From contig JAPFQF010000013.1 in assembly GCA_029255365.1 (NCBI GenBank), positions 1 through 50,537 on the forward strand: a DNA stretch of 50,537 bases, read 5' to 3'. The translations under genes and the position numbers were made by a program. Below the pieces are notes generated by a model that made no database searches, was not told the origin of the DNA, and was given only the letters and a program-made list of their open reading frames with translations. Source of the stretch: Candidatus Nitrosopumilus sp. (GTDB lineage Archaea; Thermoproteota; Nitrososphaeria; Nitrososphaerales; Nitrosopumilaceae). Numbering within the stretch: position 1 is the first letter of the stretch; every line of letters starts with the position of its first letter. This document shows, one piece after another, positions 8,076 through 15,103 of the stretch.

Positions 8076-8408
8076 ATGAAATTGAATTTATACCGCCAAT
8101 TTTACTTTTCATTGTTGCTTGAATTAGACAAGAAGATATTTGGAAGCATAACCACTAAAGAAATCATAGGCGCTGATCCGCCCGCATTCCCTGATACCAA
8201 GGAGAATCTTGAAAACGAACTTGCAACATTGCTTGCAGAGTTGGAATCAGTACCAAAAGTAAATCTTGAGAAACTCTTGGAAGAACAAAAAATTGCTGAA
8301 AACCATATCAACAGCAGACCAGGCGCCATGGCATTGGCCCAAAATAAAATTCAACTGTTCAACGAATATAACGAAAAATATGTTAAATCGATAAAGGAAA
8401 AATTATAA
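8076..8408 (+). CDS. Hypothetical helical protein
   Basis: A 110-residue protein. The first 25 residues are aromatic and amphipathic (LYRQFYFSLLLELDKKIFG), then comes a Pro-rich turn (IGADPPAFPDTKENL), then two long charged helices that could form a coiled coil. There is no signal peptide cleavage site or metal motif. Unrecognised family; codon pattern and length support a real gene. Confidence 0.55.
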   Translation: MKLNLYRQFYFSLLLELDKKIFGSITTKEIIGADPPAFPDTKENLENELATLLAELESVPKVNLEKLLEEQKIAENHINSRPGAMALAQNKIQLFNEYNEKYVKSIKEKL

Positions 8409-8426
8409 TTTAAAATTGCCTAGTTG

Positions 8427-8528
8427 TTAGTTGCTGTTATTTTTTGGTTTATCCGATTTTTCCTTAACAAATCCGCCCCAATGCCATCCTCTGCAGTGAT
8501 ATCCGATATTTTTTCTGCATGGAACCAT
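8427..8528 (-). CDS. Putative 33-residue Cys/His mini-protein
   Basis: A short ORF with Cys4, His11, Cys12 and His16 inside a Trp/Gly-rich core (YHCRGWHWGGF) and a Lys/Asn-rich tail. Its ATG is about 23-25 bases from the AT element at 8546-8555, which equally serves the hemerythrin gene on the other strand, so a leaderless transcript is plausible. The C/H spacing could bind a metal. No family is recognised; the evidence is promoter position and biased composition. Confidence 0.4.
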   Translation of the reverse strand: MVPCRKNIGYHCRGWHWGGFVKEKSDKPKNNSN

Positions 8529-8545
8529 CTTTAGGCTCTATGTGA

Positions 8546-8555
8546 TTTTTAAATA
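8546..8555. promoter_or_regulatory. Shared TATA element between divergent genes
   Basis: tttttaaata is centred about 25 bases before the hemerythrin ATG (8576) and about 22 bases before the ATG of the 33-residue ORF on the minus strand (8528). A single TBP site could fire both ways with leaderless mRNAs. Confidence 0.5.
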
Positions 8556-8575
8556 ACGTATTTCAACCAAGTATC

Positions 8576-9118
8576 ATGAGCGCCTCAGGTCAACTTCGTG
8601 CTGATCACGATCAAGTTAGGCGTTTAGAAAAAATAATATCAAAATGTGCGGCTGAACTATACAAAGGCACCGAAATTCCCTTTTCGGATCTGACAAAAAT
8701 TACCGTGGTCATTTCAGAATTTGTCGATACCATTCACCATGCAAGGGAAGAAGATTCGTATTTTCCATGCGTTGCAAGCTATGATACTCTGAAAGAAGAA
8801 ATTCGAAAATTTATGATTGAGCATGAATTTGGAAGGAATATTGCCAGACAAATATCACACCATCTAAAAAGATGGAGGAACGGGGAGGATGCACAAGAAC
8901 CTGTATCAAGATATCTGAGAACATATGCCGTATTTCTCAATGATCATCTCAACAAGGAAAACAAATTCTTTGACGTTGCAGAAGCCGAAGTTTTATCCAA
9001 GGAGGAAGAAATTGAAATGTATGAACAGTACAGATCAGTTTTTGCAATAGTAAAAAAAGTTAAGGAACTGATTGCGGATATTGATTATTTGGAAAATCAA
9101 CCTTGGGCTAAAAACTAA
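8576..9118 (+). CDS. Hemerythrin/HHE-domain protein
   Basis: A 180-residue four-helix bundle with the HHE metal ligands in order: His11 (RADHDQVRR), His54/His55 and Glu59 (HHAREEDSYFP), His83 (IEHEFGR), His124 and Glu128 (DHLNKENKFF). Such proteins hold a di-iron centre and bind O2 or NO, or act in oxidative/nitrosative stress and iron handling. In an ammonia oxidiser, NO sensing or scavenging would be reasonable but is inference. Start ATG is leaderless, 25 bases after a TATA element. Confidence 0.85.
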   Translation: MSASGQLRADHDQVRRLEKIISKCAAELYKGTEIPFSDLTKITVVISEFVDTIHHAREEDSYFPCVASYDTLKEEIRKFMIEHEFGRNIARQISHHLKRWRNGEDAQEPVSRYLRTYAVFLNDHLNKENKFFDVAEAEVLSKEEEIEMYEQYRSVFAIVKKVKELIADIDYLENQPWAKN

Positions 9119-9154
9119 CGTAAGCTCTTTATGGGTTATTCAGATATTTTACTT

Positions 9155-9670
9155 ATGAAACCTTTCATTCTTTGGATGACTGGTCTTCCTTGTTCAGGAA
9201 AGACTACGATTGTAAAAGATTTGCAAAAAGATATTCCAAATTTGGCAATGCTTGACGGTGATGAACTGAGAGAATGGTTCTCCCCAAAAGACTTTTCAAA
9301 AGCAGGACGCGATGAGCACAACAAAAAAGTTGCTCATTTGGCAAAGCTTTTGCTAAAACACGGCGTTTCAAGCGCAGTGTCACTCGTATCTCCGTATCTT
9401 GAGAATAGAGAAAGTGCTAGGGAAATTATCAATGCAGGTGATCAGTTTGCAGAATGTTATGTAAAATGTTCACTAGAAAAATGTGAAGAAAGAGATGTCA
9501 AAGGTATGTATGCCAAGGCTAGAAAAGGAGAAATCAAGGGATTTACAGGAATTGATGATCCTTATGAAGCTCCGGAAAAAGCAGATTTGGTTGTTGATAC
9601 AGAACATGATTCGCTTTCGGACAGCGCACAAAAAGTAAAGGACTTTCTTAAGGGAAGAAACCTACTTTAA
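9155..9670 (+). CDS. cysC: Adenylyl-sulfate (APS) kinase
   Basis: Phosphorylates APS to PAPS. The P-loop GLPCSGKTT and the DGDELREWFSP segment that carries the phosphoryl-transfer residues are clear, followed by CysC-type SLVSPYLENRESAREI and VKCSLEKCEERDVKGMY. I place the start at ATG 9155, which puts the P-loop eight residues in, as in other short CysC proteins; an ATG at 9131 would add eight unconserved residues. The gene runs into the convergent cysQ with a nine-base overlap. Sat and CysH are encoded 17 kb away, so PAPS is a side branch from APS here. Confidence 0.92.
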   Translation: MKPFILWMTGLPCSGKTTIVKDLQKDIPNLAMLDGDELREWFSPKDFSKAGRDEHNKKVAHLAKLLLKHGVSSAVSLVSPYLENRESAREIINAGDQFAECYVKCSLEKCEERDVKGMYAKARKGEIKGFTGIDDPYEAPEKADLVVDTEHDSLSDSAQKVKDFLKGRNLL

Positions 9671-10477
9671 TTTTTTAAATTCTTCAACTATTTTATTGTG
9701 AACTAACCCGTTTGTAACGAGAATCCCATTTTGATGATACACATCTCTGTTATTGTATGTGATGTCATTTCCTGACATGTCTGTCATTTTACCTCCGGCT
9801 TCTGAAATTATGCAGTATGAAGCGGCCGAATCCCACTCTTTCATTTTATTTGTAGTTGTAATGTATGCCTCAGCTTCGCCGGAGCTAATCTTTCCGACTT
9901 TTAACGAACTGCCAATACTTGTAAAATCCTCAATGCCTAATTTTTTAATAAATGATTTTTCCTTGTCTGACAAATGGTGTCTTGAACCCACAGTCCTGCA
10001 CTTCGGAACTTCTGAAATTTTTGTCACTGAAATTTTTTGCCATTCTTCATTTGAAAATCTAAATGCCCCGCTTCCTTTTTGGGCTGCAAACAATGTTTTT
10101 TCTGTGGGCCATCCGATTACTCCCAGAATTGGCTTTTTGTTTTTAATTAATGAAATCATAACTGTAAATTCACCTGTTTTGTCAATGAAATCAGAGGTTC
10201 CGTCAAGCGGATCTACAATCCAAATTGTCTCTTGTGACAATCTGCGCAGATCGTCTTTATCTTCTTCAGATAAAATCCAGTGTTTTGTTTGTGACAGAAT
10301 TTTTTTGATGACTTCGTTACTCTTCAAATCCGCATCTGTGATTGGGGAATTATCGTTTTTTGTAGATGTTTTGTAATCTTTCTGATAAATCTCTAGAATT
10401 GCTTTGCCAGCTTCGATTGCAGCCTTGATGGCAATATCTAGTTCGGGAATCTTGTCGGAAATGGGAATATCTTGCAA
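9662..10477 (-). CDS. cysQ: 3'(2'),5'-bisphosphate nucleotidase CysQ / inositol-monophosphatase family
   Basis: A 271-residue metal-dependent phosphatase. Ligand motifs are all present: ITDAD at 46-50, SEED (Glu71), VDPLDGTSDF (Asp89, Asp92) and KEWDSAAS (Asp215). CysQ removes the 3' phosphate of PAP, the toxic by-product of PAPS use. Its 3' end overlaps cysC, which makes PAPS, so PAP recycling is more likely than inositol phosphate hydrolysis, though family members can be promiscuous. Confidence 0.88.
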   Translation of the reverse strand: MQDIPISDKIPELDIAIKAAIEAGKAILEIYQKDYKTSTKNDNSPITDADLKSNEVIKKILSQTKHWILSEEDKDDLRRLSQETIWIVDPLDGTSDFIDKTGEFTVMISLIKNKKPILGVIGWPTEKTLFAAQKGSGAFRFSNEEWQKISVTKISEVPKCRTVGSRHHLSDKEKSFIKKLGIEDFTSIGSSLKVGKISSGEAEAYITTTNKMKEWDSAASYCIISEAGGKMTDMSGNDITYNNRDVYHQNGILVTNGLVHNKIVEEFKKLK

Positions 10478-10487
10478 CTGAAATTAC

Positions 10488-10694
10488 CTAGGTTGTAAGT
10501 TCTGGCTTTAACGTCCAAACAACCCCCAGCATGATGAATGGAATTGACATTACTCCGATGATGGCAAGTATAGTGTTGAATTGTGCCGTTGATATGTCTG
10601 GATTGTTTACTATCCATGGCAAAGGCAATGTTATGACAACCCAAATGATTCCTAAGAGTAGAATTAGTTTTGCTTTTGATTTTCTATCTTTCAT
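10488..10694 (-). CDS. Small two-helix membrane protein
   Basis: 68 residues with a basic N-terminus (MKDRKSKAK) and two hydrophobic segments, about 10-28 (LILLLGIIWVVITLPLPWIV) and 42-62, separated by a polar loop. Topology probably has both ends inside. It ends ten bases before the cysQ start and may share its transcript. No family recognised. Confidence 0.6.
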   Translation of the reverse strand: MKDRKSKAKLILLLGIIWVVITLPLPWIVNNPDISTAQFNTILAIIGVMSIPFIMLGVVWTLKPELTT

Positions 10695-10734
10695 CTCCTT
10701 TTCTCCTTTGGAGTTGTATTAAATTCATGTGAAT

Positions 10735-11478
10735 TCATTTTATTGATTCCCCTCCGTCCACAGTCAGTATTGCACCCGTGGTCCATGACGCATCATCTGA
10801 TGCAAAATATAGAACCGCTTTTCCTATTTCCTCAGGCTGCCCAATTCTTCCAATTGGATGCTCACTGTCCATGAATTCCTTGTCTTTCTCAGTTTTCAAA
10901 AACGGTTTTGTCATGTCAGTATCTACTACCCCAGGGCAAATACAGTTGACTCTAATTTTGTCTTTGGAGTATTCGAGAGCCCAGCATTTAGTTAGCAGAA
11001 TCAATGCGGCTTTTGATGCGGAATATGCATCTGCATTGAATCCTTGATATGCCTTTATTCCGGCATCCGATGAAATGTTAATTATTGAACCAGATGTTTT
11101 TTGCAAATGAGGTATGGCCTCCTTGGTAAATCTAAACTGGCCTGTAAGATTTACATCCAAAACCTCATTCCATTCATCTTCGTCAATTTCATGCAATTTT
11201 TTTATTTTTGGAAAAATTCCCGCATTGTTGACAAGAATATCCAGTTTACCAAATTTTTCAATTGTGTTGCTTACAACATTTTTTACATCATTTGTATTTC
11301 TAATGTCAGCTGCAATACCTGTCGCATTGGGAATTTCTTTTACTGCGTTTTCCAACCTTTTTTCATCTTTTGCAGTAATTACAACTGTAGCCCCGTTTTC
11401 TGATAGAATTTTTGCAGTCGCCAACCCTATCCCACGACTGCCGCCAGTTACTAATGCAATTTTGCCAGATAATCTCAA
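10735..11478 (-). CDS. Short-chain dehydrogenase/reductase
   Basis: A 247-residue classical SDR: NAD(P) motif TGGSRGIG at about 12-19, NNAG, the catalytic Ser of INISSDAG, and YSASK with catalytic Tyr and Lys. The C-terminal WTTGAILTVDGG is typical of FabG/glucose-dehydrogenase-like enzymes. Cofactor choice is uncertain. The substrate cannot be told from sequence, and neighbours give no hint. Confidence 0.85.
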   Translation of the reverse strand: MRLSGKIALVTGGSRGIGLATAKILSENGATVVITAKDEKRLENAVKEIPNATGIAADIRNTNDVKNVVSNTIEKFGKLDILVNNAGIFPKIKKLHEIDEDEWNEVLDVNLTGQFRFTKEAIPHLQKTSGSIINISSDAGIKAYQGFNADAYSASKAALILLTKCWALEYSKDKIRVNCICPGVVDTDMTKPFLKTEKDKEFMDSEHPIGRIGQPEEIGKAVLYFASDDASWTTGAILTVDGGESIK

Positions 11479-11580
11479 TAACTGTTTAGAGCAAATTTAG
11501 TAATTTATAGATCCATTAATTTATGACCAAGTATAAGAATTATATAAAAAATAATAATTTATTGTAAAATTTAATATTAA

Positions 11581-11590
11581 ATTTTAAATA
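11581..11590 (+). promoter_or_regulatory. TATA box of the candidate structured RNA
   Basis: attttaaata lies in an AT-rich promoter stretch on the plus strand. A start 25 bases downstream would fall near 11611, just ahead of the hairpin-rich segment. No plus-strand protein gene of normal size follows before the convergent gene at 11743. Confidence 0.5.
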
Positions 11591-11610
11591 CTTCAAGTTA
11601 CTATACTTAA

Positions 11611-11744
11611 CAATGTCGAAAGATGTAATTGCTATCGACTAAACATGCGTTGCCCCGCAGAACGAAAAATGTGTTCAGTTGTTTGACAACTGACTAAGAG
11701 AGGAAATCTCTCATTGTTCTGTAACAAAGGGGTACACGCCTTTT
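11611..11744 (+). ncRNA. Candidate structured non-coding RNA
   Basis: About 134 bases with strong self-pairing. A closing stem of three segments pairs 11647-11650 with 11736-11739 (GCGT/ACGC), 11652-11656 with 11729-11733 (GCCCC/GGGGT) and 11658-11663 with 11716-11721 (CAGAAC/GTTCTG). It encloses two hairpins: CAGTTGT/ACAACTG (11676-11682/11686-11692) and GAGAG/CTCTC (11698-11702/11708-11712). A 5' hairpin GTCGA/TCGAC (11615-11619/11635-11639) precedes it. A TATA box lies at the right distance and a T-rich run follows. It does not look like tRNA, 5S, SRP, RNase P, C/D or H/ACA RNA. Family unknown. Confidence 0.6.
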
Positions 11745-11750
11745 AATTTT
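11740..11750 (+). terminator. T-rich run after the candidate RNA
   Basis: The closing stem ends at 11739 and is followed at once by cttttaatttt. Archaeal RNA polymerase terminates on T tracts, so this fits the 3' end of the plus-strand RNA. It also covers the stop codon of the convergent gene, so the two transcripts would meet here. Confidence 0.4.
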
Positions 11751-12186
11751 CTAAGATATCCACAGACACAGATCCTAGTGTTTCCGTGTTTGGATTAATT
11801 GTAATTGAGAGTTCCTGCATTTCTAAAACAAAAATATTCTTCTGTCCGTCATAATCCCATGTAAAATACTCTGAGATTCCAGTTTGATGTGACGTTCCTA
11901 TCAGCTTAAAATCTTCAGAATAATCAAACGTATCTCCACTCAATGTAATTGATAAAATTTTTGGGCTGCTGCCGTTAGGAACAAATCTGAACAAATATTC
12001 TCCTTTCTCCAGAGTAAATTTTTCAGTATAAACACCATTGACGTATAGATCAGGATCTGCAAGTGTTATGTGAAATAAAATATTGGTCTTTTCGCCAGTT
12101 TCATTTGAAGAAAAACCCACCAAAACTATTACCAATATGACAACCATGGAAATCATGATTATTTTTTTATTCAATAAAATATTCAT
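11743..12186 (-). CDS. Membrane-anchored exported protein of unknown function
   Basis: 147 residues. A basic start followed by a strong hydrophobic segment (about residues 8-25, IIMISMVVILVIVLVG) acts as a signal anchor. The remainder is beta-rich with alternating polar/hydrophobic strands and aromatic residues (EYLFRFVPNG, EYFTWDYDGQ), like a small extracellular beta sandwich. No cysteine or enzyme motif is visible. No family recognised. Confidence 0.65.
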   Translation of the reverse strand: MNILLNKKIIMISMVVILVIVLVGFSSNETGEKTNILFHITLADPDLYVNGVYTEKFTLEKGEYLFRFVPNGSSPKILSITLSGDTFDYSEDFKLIGTSHQTGISEYFTWDYDGQKNIFVLEMQELSITINPNTETLGSVSVDILEN

Positions 12187-12256
12187 TAAATTCTATTATA
12201 AAAATAAATTTTCTATCAATACGCTTAATTTTGTAACAATTATACATTTTTTGTAA

Positions 12257-12547
12257 ATGGGTTTTACTTGTAAGAGATGCGATTCTATGTCTCATCTGGG
12301 AACAGACAGAGAGATAATTTGCGAAAATTGCAAGATTCATCTAGACCTGCTAGACCAACAGATGAGGGTCAATCAAAAAAGAATAGATAAACTTGAAGAG
12401 CATAAGAGATATGAATTGGAAAATCCCAAATCAGAAAATCCAGAAACGCGCTTAGAAACCATGAAGCGATTGGAGTATAATTTACAGCTAGAGTATAAGA
12501 AGCGCGACGGAATCATAAAAACAATGAATTTAAAATCTGCATTCTGA
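12257..12547 (+). CDS. Zinc-ribbon plus coiled-coil protein
   Basis: 96 residues. Cys5-x2-Cys8 and Cys22-x2-Cys25 form a compact N-terminal zinc ribbon. From about residue 30 the chain is a highly charged helix, probably a coiled coil (QKRIDKLEEHKRYELE). Such a layout suits a small adaptor or nucleic-acid binder. It lies upstream of the CdvB paralogue on the same strand but 188 bases away, so co-regulation is uncertain. Function unknown. Confidence 0.65.
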   Translation: MGFTCKRCDSMSHLGTDREIICENCKIHLDLLDQQMRVNQKRIDKLEEHKRYELENPKSENPETRLETMKRLEYNLQLEYKKRDGIIKTMNLKSAF

Positions 12548-12624
12548 ACCTTTCTGTCCTAATCTGAAACCATGCCTTTTTTTTGGAAAGACTCTTTCAG
12601 TATTTTCAAAGATTAGGTGGTGTT

Positions 12625-12693
12625 TTATTGCTCAGGAAGGAATGCTTGGAATGCTTTGTCTTGCTTAGTTATTTTTGATGTTCTGTAAACCAT
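12625..12693 (-). CDS. Putative 22-residue peptide divergent from the CdvB gene
   Basis: An ATG-initiated ORF on the minus strand (beginning MVYRTSKITKQDK, ending FLPEQ) in the 188-base gap before the CdvB paralogue. TATA-like sequence at about 12706-12725 could serve both directions. The peptide is basic at the start, with an AFQAF repeat-like core. Very short ORFs arise by chance, so this is tentative. Nothing else is seen in 12548-12735. Confidence 0.25.
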   Translation of the reverse strand: MVYRTSKITKQDKAFQAFLPEQ

Positions 12694-12735
12694 TTTTTAC
12701 ACCGGAAATTAAGTACGCATTTTAGAATTCAACTC

Positions 12736-13377
12736 ATGCCTGGTTTATCCGACAAATGGACAAAGCAATCAAAGCCCAGCATTGCTGAACAAATCAATGA
12801 CACTATCAAGCCTAAAGGTGCCTTGAAACCAAGAGTTCAGGAAGGAATCAAAAAGTTACAATTACAAATTAAAAAATTAGATACCATGCTATCAAGTTTA
12901 CAAGCACGCGATGCAAAACTATTCCAACGAATCGTAGTTGCGATACAAACACACGACAACCATACAGCCAAAGTTCTTGGAAATGAGCTAGGTGAAGTAA
13001 GAAAAGTGACAAAAATTCTAAGCAGTGCCAGAATTGCATTAGAACAAATAGAATTACGATTATCCACATGCAGTGATCTCGGAGATACCGTGGTAGCCAT
13101 GATGCCTACAATGGGATTGATGAGGAATCTCAAGTCATCCCTTGGAAAAGTTATGCCGGGAGCTGAGCAAGAAATTGGCCAGATGGCAGAAATGCTTGGA
13201 GGCTTTATGACGGAAAGTTTCTCAGGGGATGCGGCATTTGGAATGGATACGACAACCAACGCGGAATCTGAAAGTATACTGAAAGAAGCCGCTGCCGTTG
13301 CTGAAAGTTCAGTAGGACAAATGTTCCCTTCAGTTCCAACAGATACTCACCAAGCAACCAGCAGCAAATATTTTTAA
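12736..13377 (+). CDS. CdvB-family ESCRT-III-like protein (paralogue 1)
   Basis: A 213-residue Snf7/ESCRT-III fold: a basic helical hairpin (residues about 20-110, KPRVQEGIKKLQLQIKKLDT and helix 2 with RKVTKILSSARIALEQIELR), then acidic helices. ESCRT-III filaments constrict the membrane during division of these archaea with CdvA and the ATPase CdvC/Vps4. The C-terminal tail has FPSVP, also present in the paralogue at 37083, a possible MIM-like contact for the MIT domain of CdvC. It stands alone, away from any cdvA or cdvC gene in the window. Confidence 0.88.
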   Translation: MPGLSDKWTKQSKPSIAEQINDTIKPKGALKPRVQEGIKKLQLQIKKLDTMLSSLQARDAKLFQRIVVAIQTHDNHTAKVLGNELGEVRKVTKILSSARIALEQIELRLSTCSDLGDTVVAMMPTMGLMRNLKSSLGKVMPGAEQEIGQMAEMLGGFMTESFSGDAAFGMDTTTNAESESILKEAAAVAESSVGQMFPSVPTDTHQATSSKYF

Positions 13378-13387
13378 TTTAAATTCT

Positions 13388-13855
13388 TTATTCGTTGAAT
13401 GAATCTCTGGACTCTTTAATTTTCTTAACTCTACTACCTTCGTCATCAATTATTCTGTCAACACCAGAAAGTCTCTCTCTTAATGTGTTGATGATGGAAC
13501 CTACTTCATCTGCCTCGTTTTCTACACGCTGTCTCTTATTGGCAAGTTCTCCAATTCCTCTGCTTTCTTCCTCAATGTATTCGCTAACTTTCTGAAGCTT
13601 TTCTTTGAGATTTTTAATGTCAACTGACTCTTCCTCGATATCTTTTTCAAGCAAAGTTCTCTTATCCTTGAGATTCTTAATCATTAAACCGACATAATCT
13701 ATCGCTTCCTCCAATTTTGCCCGTTTACTCATCAGCTCCCCAATTCCAATTTGACTGGTAGACTCTATTGTAAAGTTGGATTCTTCAGTACTGGCACTCC
13801 CGCTTCTCTCTTTTACCATTTCTCCCCCCTCTTCATTTTTGAATTTATCAAACAT
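13388..13855 (-). CDS. Coiled-coil protein converging on the CdvB gene
   Basis: A 155-residue acidic, soluble protein. After a Ser/Thr/Glu-rich N-terminus, residues about 40-150 form a near-unbroken coiled coil with internal similarity: the segments ELMSKRAKLEEAIDYVGLMI and ELANKRQRVENEADEVGSII look like a duplicated unit about 65 residues apart. It ends ten bases from the CdvB stop. A filament or scaffold role is possible, but no family is recognised. Confidence 0.65.
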   Translation of the reverse strand: MFDKFKNEEGGEMVKERSGSASTEESNFTIESTSQIGIGELMSKRAKLEEAIDYVGLMIKNLKDKRTLLEKDIEEESVDIKNLKEKLQKVSEYIEEESRGIGELANKRQRVENEADEVGSIINTLRERLSGVDRIIDDEGSRVKKIKESRDSFNE

Positions 13856-13954
13856 TTTATGATTTACTTTTTAAAATGGGAATAAAAAGTTACTATGCAT
13901 CCCAAAGCTGACCTTGTGAATGATTTTTAGTCAATTAAAAAAAATGGCGATATT

Positions 13955-14506
13955 TCAGCAAATTGAATTTCTAAATAATTGGCTAAAACCAATTACATTT
14001 TCAGTATCTGCGGCCTGATCCCCGACATGCAGAATCTTGATATTTTGAGCCAACTCGAGATTTTTGATCATAAAACTCATCAATGAAATTACGACCTTGT
14101 TTTCTTCTGATTCCACATCGAATCCAGAAAATACGACTGTGAGGCTTAGTTCCGCATCTGAGAGATCCTCATTCATCACAACTTTCCATAGATTTTCTCC
14201 TAACTTTGACGCTTTTCCATCAAAAATGACGATTCCTGCATTATATGACTTGTAATTTACGTATCCCCAAGTCATCTGCTCGTCCATTGATAGGATTCTT
14301 TGCAAATCCCCTTCTGCAAGATCATTGGGCAAAGCATAATGGCTGACTTTTATTTTTCCGTCAACCATTTTTTCCGTTATAATTTCCCCAAGTTCTTCAG
14401 GATTGACCTCGTTTTGTGCAAATGCATTGGTAACAGACAGGGGCGAAGTCGCAAGCATCAGGAGGATGACTATTCCCTCAATATTGCGAATTTGGCATTT
14501 TACCAT
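13955..14506 (-). CDS. Secreted protein of unknown function
   Basis: A 183-residue protein from ATG 14506, which gives a proper signal peptide (MVKCQIRNIEGIVILLMLA...ending AFAQ). A start at 14545 would only add a hydrophilic leader. The mature part alternates beta strands and polar loops (SYNAGIVIFDGKA, DAELSLTVVFSGFDV, VVISLMSFMIKNLEL) with no metal or catalytic motif. Not recognised; it is probably a surface or periplasmic-like protein. Confidence 0.6.
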   Translation of the reverse strand: MVKCQIRNIEGIVILLMLATSPLSVTNAFAQNEVNPEELGEIITEKMVDGKIKVSHYALPNDLAEGDLQRILSMDEQMTWGYVNYKSYNAGIVIFDGKASKLGENLWKVVMNEDLSDAELSLTVVFSGFDVESEENKVVISLMSFMIKNLELAQNIKILHVGDQAADTENVIGFSQLFRNSIC

Positions 14507-14742
14507 GTTCAAGACTGTGTCCAAATGATAGATTAGGAACGGCAAGGAATCATCCTGTTCTTTATATGCTAAATTCAGTCAAAATTGCCAAAAATTTAGA
14601 AAGATAAGATTATTTTTCTGAAAATGTTTGAAAATGATATTTTTTAGGAAAATTTTATTTTTTTTGATTAATTCTCAGGCATAATTTTTTTCAGAATTTT
14701 TCAAAACTACCAAAAAGGGAGCATTTTTTTGGCAAAACCACT

Positions 14743-14762
14743 GTTCCGCTTTGCGTTCCGCT
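14743..14762. repeat. Direct repeat GTTCCGCT x2, period 12
   Basis: gttccgct occurs at 14743-14750 and 14755-14762, spaced by ttgc. It lies 50-70 bases upstream of the winged-helix regulator at 14812, in a 300-base stretch (14507-14811) otherwise without a supported gene and mostly AT-rich. The relatively GC-rich repeat could be an autoregulatory operator. Confidence 0.35.
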
Positions 14763-14811
14763 GTGAAGTTTCATGATGTCCCTGATAAACCACATTGTTC
14801 TATACTGGAGC

Positions 14812-15099
14812 ATGTCAAAACAACAATACAGGTCCGAAATGGGCATAATGGGTGATATCTTAGATGTGACCGCCAATGGCGGCCGTGGTGGAGTTATTGT
14901 ATCTGCTATCTCTCGCAAAGCCAACCTATCTCACTATGCAGTACTAGACAAATGTGAGAAATTGGTGGAAGCAGGCTTGGTAGAATCCGTCAAAAACGAC
15001 AGGAACCGAATCTTCTTGATTACTGAAAAAGGATTTCAGTTTTTCCAGGAATTCAAGAAATTTCAGGGACTCGTCGAAAGCATGAATCTAAGGTATTGA
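14812..15099 (+). CDS. ArnR1-like winged-helix (HTH_45) transcriptional regulator
   Basis: A 95-residue protein from ATG 14812 (an upstream ATG at 14773 adds 13 residues that do not fit the family). It carries an MGDILDVTANG first helix, recognition region VSAISRKANLSHYAVLDKCEKLV, and wing ending IFLITEKGFQFFQEF, which is the HTH_45 pattern abundant in this phylum. It should bind DNA as a dimer. It precedes a membrane-anchored winged-helix gene by four bases, suggesting a common operon and linked signalling. The ligand is unknown. Confidence 0.8.
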   Translation: MSKQQYRSEMGIMGDILDVTANGGRGGVIVSAISRKANLSHYAVLDKCEKLVEAGLVESVKNDRNRIFLITEKGFQFFQEFKKFQGLVESMNLRY

Positions 15100-15103
15100 G
15101 CAT

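Noticed and set aside
11645-11686. 13-codon ORF (starting MRCPAERK) inside the candidate RNA
   Set aside because: It runs through paired stem segments; base pairing explains the sequence better than coding.
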